Shown here in pieces: positions 1-5,315 of a DNA stretch of 5,671 nucleotides. The stretch covers positions 1 to 5,671 of the forward strand of contig JAIRMP010000265.1 of NCBI GenBank assembly GCA_031258615.1, written 5' to 3'. The notes below the pieces were generated by a model. The model was not told the origin of the DNA. It did no database searches and worked only from the letters and a program-made list of their open reading frames with translations. Every line of letters begins with the position of its first letter. The stretch's first letter is position 1. The translations under genes were made by a program, and so were the position numbers. The stretch is from Spirochaetaceae bacterium. GTDB taxonomy: Bacteria; Spirochaetota; Spirochaetia; Treponematales; Breznakiellaceae.

Positions 1-85
1 GCAGGCAGGCGGGTTACGAGTCACCCTTGCCATTTACCGAAACAGTGATTTTCTCTTAATAAGAAGGAGGGCGCAATTTCCCCAC

Positions 86-337
86 TGTTTTCGCAAACCT
101 CCCGACGTGTCGGCAAAACCTCCCTTCATGTCGGCAAAACTTCCCGACGTGTCGGCAAAACTTCCCGACATGTCGGCAAAACTTCCCGACGTGTCGGCAA
201 AACTTCCCGACGTGTCGGCAAAACCTCCCGACATGTCGGCAAAACTTCCCGACGTGTCGGCAGAACTTCCCGACATGTCGGCAAAACTTCCCGACGTGTC
301 GGCAAAACCTTCCCTGCTCATCGGAAAACCCTCTCTC
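86..337. repeat. 21-bp tandem repeat array with a dyad at nearly every unit junction
   Basis: Ten recognisable 21-bp units run head to tail from 107 to 316, with decayed units on each side (86-106 and 317-337). A unit consists of a 12-bp dyad, CCGACRTGTCGG, plus a 9-bp spacer, CAAAACTTC or CAAAACCTC. The arms CCGAC/GTCGG are perfect at nine junctions. The central dinucleotide is AT at three (165-176, 228-239, 270-281) and GT at six (102-113, 144-155, 186-197, 207-218, 249-260, 291-302). The junction at 123-134 has a damaged left arm (CCTTC). The 21-bp period is about two turns of B-DNA, so all dyads lie on one face of the helix. Because 21 is divisible by 3, long spurious open frames appear on both strands. 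There are no unique spacers, so this is not a CRISPR array. Function is unknown; a multi-site operator or a family of dispersed repeats are the plausible options. Confidence 0.9.
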
Positions 338-366
338 ATACACCCAAAAAACATACACCCAAAAAA
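337..366. repeat. two tandem copies of a 15-bp sequence
   Basis: CATACACCCAAAAAA occurs twice in perfect tandem (337-351 and 352-366), between the end of the 21-bp array and the moaC promoter. The A-runs recur about every 15 bp, so they are not exactly in phase with the helix. It looks like a simple local duplication. It could add some upstream A-tract character to the promoter, but nothing else supports a function. Confidence 0.85.
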
Positions 367-380
367 CTGTCATTTTGCGC

Positions 381-408
381 TTGCCAATTCCAAATTTGAG
401 TGTATAAT
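381..408 (+). promoter_or_regulatory. sigma-70-like promoter for moaC
   Basis: A -35 box TTGCCA (381-386) and a perfect -10 box TATAAT (403-408) are separated by 16 bp. The predicted transcript starts near 415, leaving a short leader of about 36 nt before the moaC ATG at 451. The ribosome binding site GAGG lies at 440-443, seven bases from that ATG. No other promoter of this quality is seen upstream of moaC, so this is probably the start of the moaC-moaA'-ltaE transcript. The palindromic repeat array ends about 45 bp upstream of the -35 box. Confidence 0.7.
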
Positions 409-450
409 AGATTCATCATGCCCCGCGGTCAGGGCAACTGAGGTTTTTGT

Positions 451-927
451 ATGGAGAAGGAATTTACCCATTTCGATGAAAGGGGCAACGCGATAATGGT
501 GGATGTTTCCGCCAAGGAAGTGACGGAACGTCTGGCAATCGCCGGTGGAAGCGTCACGGTCAGCGGCGAAACCCTGTCCGCCATCCGGGGCGGCAAGGTG
601 AAAAAGGGCGATGTGCTGGGTGTGGCGCGGATCGCCGGGATCATGGCCGCGAAAAGGACGGCTTCCCTTATACCCCTCTGCCATCCGCTTTTCTTTGATT
701 CCTGCGCGGTGGATTTTACCCTGAGCGAAGGTAAAATCGAAGCCGTTTGTACGGTAAAGCTTTCGGGAAAAACAGGCGCGGAGATGGAGGCTCTTACCGG
801 GGTGTCCGCGGCCCTGCTTACCATTTACGATATGTGCAAGGCTTTGGACCGGGCTATGGTGATAGGCGAAATACGGCTCCTGGAAAAGTCGGGCGGCAAA
901 AGCGGTCATTTCAGGCGGGAAACATGA
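451..927 (+). CDS. moaC: cyclic pyranopterin monophosphate synthase MoaC
   Basis: Cytoplasmic enzyme of molybdenum cofactor synthesis. It converts 3',8-cyclo-7,8-dihydro-GTP, the MoaA product, into cyclic pyranopterin monophosphate. The 158-residue protein has the family's normal length and its conserved blocks in order: MVDVS (16-20), KKGDVL (51-56), the AGIMAAK block (62-68), IPLCHPL (74-80, with H78), TGAEMEAL (108-115), YDMCKALD (126-133, with D127 and K130) and [10 protein letters not shown] (143-152, with K146). These cover the catalytic and substrate-binding positions, so the gene looks functional. The ATG start is supported by GAGG seven bases upstream and by a promoter at 381-408. 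Its stop overlaps the next start as ATGA (924-927), indicating translational coupling to the moaA remnant. The oddity is that the enzyme supplying its substrate is truncated next door. Confidence 0.97.
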   Translation: MEKEFTHFDERGNAIMVDVSAKEVTERLAIAGGSVTVSGETLSAIRGGKVKKGDVLGVARIAGIMAAKRTASLIPLCHPLFFDSCAVDFTLSEGKIEAVCTVKLSGKTGAEMEALTGVSAALLTIYDMCKALDRAMVIGEIRLLEKSGGKSGHFRRET

Positions 928-1151
928 TAGTCGATCCTTCCGGCAGGGCGCCGGATTACCTCAGGCTTTCCTTTACCGACCGCTGCAATCTGCGCTGCCT
1001 TTACTGTATGCCGGAAGAAGGTGTTGACTGGAAACCCCACGCGGAAGTACCGCGTTTAGAGGAATTGCTTCGTCTCTGCCGCGTCCTCTGCGCGCTGGGG
1101 ATACGCCGGATAAAACTTAACCGGGACCCGGCCCCGGTGAGGAGTTCATAA
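924..1151 (+). pseudogene. moaA: truncated moaA (GTP 3',8-cyclase), N-terminal remnant
   Basis: The 75 codons match the beginning of MoaA, the radical-SAM enzyme that starts molybdenum cofactor synthesis from GTP. The segment LRLSFTDRCNLRCLYCMPEEG carries the CxxxCxxC 4Fe-4S motif (C21, C25, C28). The match fades at GIRRIKLN, where MoaA normally continues with LTGGEP, the SAM-binding GGE motif. Here the residues are NRDPAPVRSS and then a stop. MoaA is normally about 320-340 residues, so most of the barrel and the C-terminal second Fe-S cluster and GTP site are missing. The ORF overlaps moaC as ATGA and ltaE as TAATG, so both ends remain translationally coupled. It cannot be a working MoaA as written. 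It could be a real deletion product, or the result of a sequence or assembly error. Confidence 0.85.
1120..1138 (+). other. GC-rich hairpin at the moaA'/ltaE junction
   Basis: ACCGGG (1120-1125) can pair with CCCGGT (1133-1138) across a 7-nt loop. The 3' arm abuts the ltaE ribosome binding site AGGAG (1140-1144), which is six bases from the ltaE ATG at 1151. No T run follows, so it is not an intrinsic terminator. In the transcript it could modulate access to the ltaE ribosome binding site unless ribosomes translating the moaA remnant unfold it. That role is inferred only. Confidence 0.5.
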
Positions 1152-2191
1152 TGGAGCGATATATTGATCTGCGCAGCGATACGGTGACCATGCCCACGGT
1201 GGAGATGCGCGCGGCTATGGCGGCGGCGGAGGTAGGGGACGATGTGTACGGAGACGACCCAACCGTGAAAAGGCTGGAGGAACTGGCCGCCGGCATCATG
1301 GGTAAGGAGGCTGCCCTGTTTGTCCCATCGGGAACTATGGGGAACCAGCTTTGCATAATGACCCACACACGGCCGGGAAACGAGATCATCGCCGGGACCG
1401 CCAACCACATCATTCGCCATGAGGCGGGCGTGGCGGCTAGACTTTCCGGCGCCGCCTATCTCCTGGTTGATAACCCCGATCACGTCATCTACGACAGGGA
1501 TGTCCGCTGCCTCGTTCGTCCCGGCGGGAATGTCCATTATCCGAAAACAGCCCTGCTCTGCCTGGAAAACGCCCTATGCGACGGTAATGTTGTCCCGCAG
1601 GCCGATCTGCGGGCGGCAGCGGACACGGCGCATGAACTGGGGCTCGCTGTTCATCTGGACGGGGCCCGAATATTCAACGCCGCGCTGGCGCTTGGGATCC
1701 CCGCGGACGGTATAGCCGCCTGCGCCGATTCGGTGATGTTCTGCGTGTCCAAGGGGCTCTGCGCCCCTGTCGGCTCCCTCGTCTGCGGGACGGCGGAATT
1801 CGTGGAAAGGGCCCGGTACAACCGGAAGATTCTGGGGGGCGGTATGCGTCAGGCCGGGGTGCTGGCCGCCTGCGGCATCATAGCGCTGGAAAAGATGACC
1901 GGGCGTCTCGCTACGGATCACGAAAACGCAAGGCTTCTGGGTGAGAGGCTCTCCGGGATTCCGGGCATCAGCGTGAACCGGGAGATGATACGGATCAACA
2001 TGGTGTTCTGGAGGACGGAGATTCACGGATTTGACGGCGGCGCTTTTGTCAACTTCATGCGGGAGCGGCGCGTCAAAATCTCAGGCGGCCCTCAATACCG
2101 CTTTGTTACCCACAACGACATATCCCGCCAGGACATTGACACTGTAGTAAGCGCGCTGCGGGACTACATAGCAAGCCTGGGTTCCGTATAA
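1151..2191 (+). CDS. ltaE: low-specificity L-threonine aldolase
   Basis: PLP-dependent cytoplasmic enzyme of fold type I that cleaves L-threonine or L-allo-threonine to glycine and acetaldehyde. The 346 residues match the usual family length. Recognisable blocks are the N-terminal LRSDTVT (7-13), GDDVYGDDPTV (29-39), the PSGTMGNQ cofactor loop (59-66), HLDGAR (168-173, where D170 should contact the pyridine nitrogen), the Schiff-base lysine K201 in CVSKGLCAPVGS, LGGGMRQAG (228-236) and RFVTHNDI near the C terminus. The ATG overlaps the moaA remnant stop as TAATG and has a strong AGGAG site six bases upstream. It therefore probably sits last on the moaC transcript, although its function is unrelated to molybdopterin. 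Beta-eliminating lyases share the fold, but the block pattern favours threonine aldolase. A C16 tract starts four bases after the stop. Confidence 0.95.
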   Translation: MERYIDLRSDTVTMPTVEMRAAMAAAEVGDDVYGDDPTVKRLEELAAGIMGKEAALFVPSGTMGNQLCIMTHTRPGNEIIAGTANHIIRHEAGVAARLSGAAYLLVDNPDHVIYDRDVRCLVRPGGNVHYPKTALLCLENALCDGNVVPQADLRAAADTAHELGLAVHLDGARIFNAALALGIPADGIAACADSVMFCVSKGLCAPVGSLVCGTAEFVERARYNRKILGGGMRQAGVLAACGIIALEKMTGRLATDHENARLLGERLSGIPGISVNREMIRINMVFWRTEIHGFDGGAFVNFMRERRVKISGGPQYRFVTHNDISRQDIDTVVSALRDYIASLGSV

Positions 2192-2194
2192 ATA

Positions 2195-2210
2195 CCCCCC
2201 CCCCCCCCCC
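2195..2210. repeat. poly-C tract (C16) after ltaE
   Basis: Sixteen consecutive C residues begin four bases after the ltaE TAA, in the 71-bp gap between convergent ltaE and the DUF192 gene. A CCCC...GGGG pairing is possible with GGGG at 2223-2226 across a loop of about 12 nt, but no T run follows. The tract could be a slippage-prone tract, a C-rich Rho loading site in the ltaE mRNA, or an assembly or base-calling error in length. Confidence 0.85.
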
Positions 2211-2262
2211 ATTCCGGCGCATAGGGGCGGCATAAGGCGGCCTTTCTACGCCGACCTCCTGG

Positions 2263-2730
2263 TCAAAGGCGACCGGGAAGCCGTACCGTGCAGCCTGCGG
2301 AGATGCCGGCCCGTTCAAACCAGCCCTGCGGCGCTTCGAGCGCGTAGCGGACGGAGCGGCTCGATCTTACCGCTTGCAGGCTTTGCGGCCTCATATCGTG
2401 TATTTCGATGATGCGCCCGTCACGGCTGATAAACGCGATGGACAACGGAATAATCGTATTTTTCATCCAGAATGAAAGTATCTGGTCACGTTGATAGACA
2501 AACAGCATACCACAGCCGTCATCCAGATTTTTCCTCCACATGAGACCCCTGCGCTGTTCTTCAGCGGAAACCGCTAGTTCCGCATCGACGGTAACATCTT
2601 TTCCCGCCTGATTCACGATCACCAGGGTCGTTGACGTCAGCTTTGGCTGGGCCATTTGTTCCGCGGGGACACAGGCCGTAAAGACAACGGTAAAGTTAAT
2701 TATAAATGCATGGAAAGATAAGTATTTCAA
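2263..2730 (-). CDS. DUF192 family lipoprotein
   Basis: A 155-residue DUF192 protein with an export signal. The N terminus is a short hydrophobic segment ending in VFTAC (Cys20), which fits a relaxed lipobox and predicts a lipid-anchored envelope protein. The domain spans about residues 45-153 with the family's hallmarks: EEQRRGLMWR (57-66), GMLFVY (74-79), FWMKNTIIPLSIAF (87-100), RDGRIIEI (103-110) and YALEAPQGWFERAGI (129-143). The usual Asp of PLDIAF is Ser here. The family's biochemical role is not established. The start is TTG, chosen because it lies in frame with a good signal peptide and overlaps the stop of the upstream cyclase gene as TTGA (2730-2727); the nearby ATG is out of frame. 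Translation is therefore probably coupled to the cyclase gene. The gene is convergent with ltaE. Confidence 0.9.
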   Translation of the reverse strand: MKYLSFHAFIINFTVVFTACVPAEQMAQPKLTSTTLVIVNQAGKDVTVDAELAVSAEEQRRGLMWRKNLDDGCGMLFVYQRDQILSFWMKNTIIPLSIAFISRDGRIIEIHDMRPQSLQAVRSSRSVRYALEAPQGWFERAGISAGCTVRLPGRL

Positions 2731-3929
2731 CGTATCAACTCATCCGGATGGCGCAATTCTACGGGACGGCATACGAAGTTGGCAGAGTCGAGCAGTATGA
2801 CGCAGTTCCGGCCCGCTTCTTTGGCCTTGTACAGCGCGATATCCGCGTTGTTATACAATTCTCTTTTGTTGTCCATGCTTCCGCCGCGCATAAAATACAG
2901 GCCAAAACTGGCCGTAATGTGAGGGGCTATGTCCGATCTTTCGTGCGGTATTTGCAGATCGATAATTTTTTGGCGGAGTTTAAGAACAACACGTTCCGCT
3001 TCCAGCAGACGGTTTTCGGTCCACATAACAATAAATTCCTCCCCGCCGACACGCGCCACGTAAAGCCCCTCCTTCTCCGACAGTTCCTTGAGCGCCCTGG
3101 CTATGGACTGTAGTACTATATCGCCTTTTGAATGGCCGTAAAAGTCGTTGTAGGGTTTGAAAAAATCAACATCCATCATAACCACGCAAACTGTTTGATG
3201 AACGTGGCGGCAGACGGAGGTATAGAAGTCGACAGACTGCTCAAAACTGCGCCTGTTGTTGAGGCCGGTAAGCTGGTCATGGTTGTAAGATATGATCCCG
3301 CTTACAATAACGTGGGCCGTGTACCAGTTGAGCGTTATACATATCAGCGCGGAAAATGTAATGTTGTAAATATCAAATATGCTGTTGACCGGAATATTTA
3401 CGCCAAAAATGATCGATGAATATTTGTTTGCCATAAAAAAAAGCAGTATGATGCCTGCATTCATAACTATGCTGGTGATTAGACCCAGAACAAAGATAAT
3501 CTGAAAACTGAGGAAAATTACCAAAAAACGGACGGCAAACGGCGACCGGCCTGTCAAATAGACAACTATACAAAAATATACGAGAAAACAAAAAAACACC
3601 AAAAAGCCGATATTAATTATGGCAGCCGACAGCCGCTTTTTTTTTAATACGTACTGCGAGTAAACAAACACGCATATTTCACCCGTGCCAAGCAAATAAT
3701 GAAACAATTGGCTGTTATTATGGTATTCCGGATAAAACGAAAGCAGAATCATCAGTATTCCGCTTACAAGACTTACCACCGAAAGACCCTTCATGTTATG
3801 CTGCCGCAGCTCGTACCGGCAGCTTGCCAGATCCTCTTTTGTGAAGTTATAGTACAGTAGTTTGTTCAAAAGCGAAATATTTGCCCCCGCTGATGATACA
3901 TTATTGCCGTATAAATCAAAGATTTTCAA
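2727..3929 (-). CDS. membrane diguanylate cyclase (GGDEF domain)
   Basis: A 400-residue inner-membrane protein. Residues about 48-213 form roughly six hydrophobic helices (near 48-66, 75-93, 101-125, 131-152, 153-168 and 187-213), followed directly by a GGDEF domain at about 215-385. The domain has DQLTGLNNRR (218-227), MDVDFFKPYNDFYGHSKGD (252-270, metal-binding Asp253, guanine-contacting Asn261 and Asp270), an intact active-site GGEEF (295-299), ITASFGLY (338-345) and ADIALYKAKEAGRN (362-375). It should make cyclic di-GMP from two GTP. The inhibitory I-site RxxD is absent: the corresponding positions hold KEGL (286-289), so feedback control by that route is unlikely. The sensory N terminus is not a family I recognise. 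The TTG start has only a weak upstream site (GGCGGG); an internal ATG at residue 46 has none. No EAL domain is present. Its stop overlaps the DUF192 start. Confidence 0.93.
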   Translation of the reverse strand: MKIFDLYGNNVSSAGANISLLNKLLYYNFTKEDLASCRYELRQHNMKGLSVVSLVSGILMILLSFYPEYHNNSQLFHYLLGTGEICVFVYSQYVLKKKRLSAAIINIGFLVFFCFLVYFCIVVYLTGRSPFAVRFLVIFLSFQIIFVLGLITSIVMNAGIILLFFMANKYSSIIFGVNIPVNSIFDIYNITFSALICITLNWYTAHVIVSGIISYNHDQLTGLNNRRSFEQSVDFYTSVCRHVHQTVCVVMMDVDFFKPYNDFYGHSKGDIVLQSIARALKELSEKEGLYVARVGGEEFIVMWTENRLLEAERVVLKLRQKIIDLQIPHERSDIAPHITASFGLYFMRGGSMDNKRELYNNADIALYKAKEAGRNCVILLDSANFVCRPVELRHPDELIR

Positions 3930-3941
3930 GCCCGCCGGCAG

Positions 3942-3956
3942 GGCAGGCTGCCTGCC
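3942..3956. other. 15-bp inverted repeat before the cyclase gene
   Basis: GGCAGGC-T-GCCTGCC is a perfect seven-base inverted repeat with one central base, ending 13 bp upstream of the cyclase TTG on the minus strand. It could be an operator or, in a leader RNA, a hairpin near the ribosome binding region. A 1-nt loop would force the hairpin to open by at least one pair. No convincing minus-strand promoter was seen in this stretch. Confidence 0.4.
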
Positions 3957-4057
3957 GATACACCGTCAGCGGAGTAATTTCTCTGCAATTCGCCGGGTAG
4001 TGAACGCTGTTTTCTTTTGGACATAGACTTAATGCAATTTCCCCTTGTTGTCTCTAA

Positions 4058-4273
4058 AATCTCATTGACAGCAGGCTTGACGAGTTGTACGCGCCGGACG
4101 ACCAGGCGCTGGATGCCGCCTGGCGGCGCGGGCACGGAAACGCGGTTTACACGCCGGGCTGTCCGCGGGACATGGGCCGCCTGCTTCGCGGCGCCCGGCC
4201 TCTCCGGACGCTTGAATTCAGTACTACCGCCGGGCCTGATTTTTTGCTTGACGGCATTTCCCCTGTGGTATAA
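4058..4273 (+). other. coding-like open frame without a convincing start, possible gene remnant
   Basis: After an in-frame TAA at 4055-4057, this frame stays open for 71 codons and ends at a TAA inside the -10 box of the next promoter. Its middle part, about 4076-4215, has third positions rich in G and C and a protein-like composition (for example LDELYAPDDQALDAAW, then HGNAVYTPGCPRDMGRLL). There is no ATG before the middle of the frame. The first usable start is TTG at 4085, with only a poor AGCAGG upstream. I do not recognise the family. It may be a decayed gene fragment, or chance in GC-rich DNA. The opposite strand also has an open frame (4135-3926) that ends in a TTGA overlap with the cyclase start, but its sequence looks less protein-like. 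Confidence 0.3.
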
Positions 4274-4274
4274 T
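4248..4274 (+). promoter_or_regulatory. extended -10 promoter for the methyltransferase gene
   Basis: A perfect -10 box TATAAT (4269-4274) is preceded by TGG, giving the extended -10 element TGn. TTGACG at 4248-4253 is a good -35 box but with a short 15-bp spacer; reading CTTGAC at 4247-4252 gives 16 bp. The expected start is near 4281, which leaves a leader of roughly 93 nt before the methyltransferase ATG at 4374. Confidence 0.65.
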
Positions 4275-4286
4275 ACTTATAGAGTG

Positions 4287-4349
4287 TACGGTTGAAACCG
4301 TAACATACCCTCCTGTTTTCCATGACGGACATCAGGTTCTGTTGAAACA
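4287..4349 (+). promoter_or_regulatory. paired GTTGAAAC-centred dyads in the methyltransferase leader
   Basis: The first dyad, TACGGTT-GA-AACCGTA, spans 4287-4302; as RNA it can fold as a six-pair stem with a UGAA loop. The second, TGTT-GA-AACA, spans 4340-4349. The shared core GTTGAAAC begins at 4291 and 4341, exactly 50 bp apart. Both lie just downstream of the predicted transcription start, where a bound repressor would block transcription. A paired operator or two leader hairpins are both possible; no known riboswitch fold was recognised. Confidence 0.4.
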
Positions 4350-4373
4350 ACAATTTATATTAGAGGCTCATAG

Positions 4374-5315
4374 ATGAATAGTATTGATGTATGCTCATAC
4401 CGCAAACAGGGGCGGACACCGGATCGGGGCGGCGGCGGCGCTAAAACGGGTCGGGCAAAGATGGATCAGTCTGAACTGGCGGAAACAATCGACTGGAATT
4501 TGGTCTGGATCGAAAAACAGCGGCGCTGTACCGAATCGGGCTGGGGCCGTGAATGCTGGCAAACATGGGAAGACGAGGCCGCCGCTCAGGAATACCTGGA
4601 TATGACGCGGAGCCGTCCCGTTTCACGGCAGCGTATTGATGACATCTGTTCCCTGGTACGCCCTGATTGGCGCGTTCTTGACATAGGGGCAGGGCCGGGA
4701 AACATCGCTATCCCGCTTTCCGCGTTATGTTCCCATGTAAGCGCGGTGGAACCGGCTCATGGCATGGCGCTGATACTGAACAAACAACTTCAAGCCTCCA
4801 AAATAAACAACGTTCACCTTGTAAACAAGAAGTGGGACGATGTGATCCCGTCCAGGGACCTGTCGCCGCCCTACGATCTGTCTTTCGCATCGTTTTCGCT
4901 CGGCATGAATGATATCCGTACAAGCATCGTAAAAATGCAGTCCGTTACAAGCCGTGAAATCGTAATATTCTGGCACGCCGGACTCCAGTCATGGGACAGG
5001 CACACTATGGAACTCTGGCCCTTGCTGCACGGGCTGGAATACAATCCCGGTCCGCAAAGTGACGTGCTGTTCAACGTGTTGTACTCCCTGGGCATATACC
5101 CTGACGTGCGGGCGCTGCGTTCAAATACGGAAATGGTTTATCAAACTTTCGGGGAAGCCTTTGAACAATTCGCCCGGCGCTACGATGTGGTAAACGATGT
5201 ACAGCGAGGCATACTGACACAGTACCTTGAACGCCGGCTGGTAAAAAAAGACGGCTGCCTCGTCATGCCCCGCAGCGACGCGAGCATGAGATTCTCATGG
5301 AAAGTGGAGGGCTGA
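4374..5315 (+). CDS. class I SAM-dependent methyltransferase
   Basis: A 313-residue soluble protein with a Rossmann-type methyltransferase domain from about residue 85 to 205. Motif I is VLDIGAGPGN (101-110), motif II ends at the acidic E126 in VSAVEP, KKWDDV (152-157) probably precedes the adenine-binding region, and YDLSFASFSLGMND (167-180) is the motif IV region. The N-terminal IDWNLVW (39-45) and the C-terminal LFNVLYSLGIYPDV (232-245) match a methyltransferase group that I recall from anaerobes; the methyl acceptor is unknown. The chosen ATG has GAGG seven bases upstream. The first 29 residues are basic and glycine-rich and unlike the family, so Met30 at 4461 is an alternative start, but with a poorer ribosome binding site. 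It has its own promoter (4248-4274) and appears monocistronic. A 28-base C tract follows its stop directly. Confidence 0.88.
   Translation: MNSIDVCSYRKQGRTPDRGGGGAKTGRAKMDQSELAETIDWNLVWIEKQRRCTESGWGRECWQTWEDEAAAQEYLDMTRSRPVSRQRIDDICSLVRPDWRVLDIGAGPGNIAIPLSALCSHVSAVEPAHGMALILNKQLQASKINNVHLVNKKWDDVIPSRDLSPPYDLSFASFSLGMNDIRTSIVKMQSVTSREIVIFWHAGLQSWDRHTMELWPLLHGLEYNPGPQSDVLFNVLYSLGIYPDVRALRSNTEMVYQTFGEAFEQFARRYDVVNDVQRGILTQYLERRLVKKDGCLVMPRSDASMRFSWKVEG

Noticed and set aside
1..30. Possible tRNA 3' end (GGGTTACGAGTCACCC looks slightly like a T arm)
   Set aside because: The T-loop consensus TTCRANY is not met, no acceptor or anticodon arm can be placed, and the window edge cuts the region.
61..70. 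Perfect Shine-Dalgarno-like AAGAAGGAGG
   Set aside because: No ATG, GTG or TTG follows at a usable distance; the first start-like codon is in the repeat array about 37 bases on.
86..337. CRISPR array
   Set aside because: The units are contiguous 21-bp direct repeats; there are no unique spacers of 25-40 bp and no cas gene in the window.
370..909. Long minus-strand open frame opposite moaC
   Set aside because: It is a shadow of moaC, whose family match on the + strand is unambiguous.
1574..2026. Minus-strand open frame opposite ltaE
   Set aside because: It arises from the GC-rich codon use of ltaE and shows no family features.
4065..4070. Consensus -35 box TTGACA
   Set aside because: At 17 bp downstream the sequence is TACGCG, not a usable -10 box.
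3926..4135. 69-codon minus-strand frame ending in a TTGA overlap with the cyclase start
   Set aside because: The overlap is intriguing, but the sequence is Arg/Pro-rich without recognisable features, has no good start signal, and lies opposite a more coding-like frame.
4287..4349. CRISPR-like repeats (GTTGAAAC resembles the end of some CRISPR repeats)
   Set aside because: Only eight bases are shared between just two copies, and the flanks differ.
4281..4373. Riboswitch in the methyltransferase leader
   Set aside because: Apart from the small dyads, the 93-nt leader matches no SAM, SAH, preQ1 or molybdenum cofactor riboswitch pattern that I can recognise.
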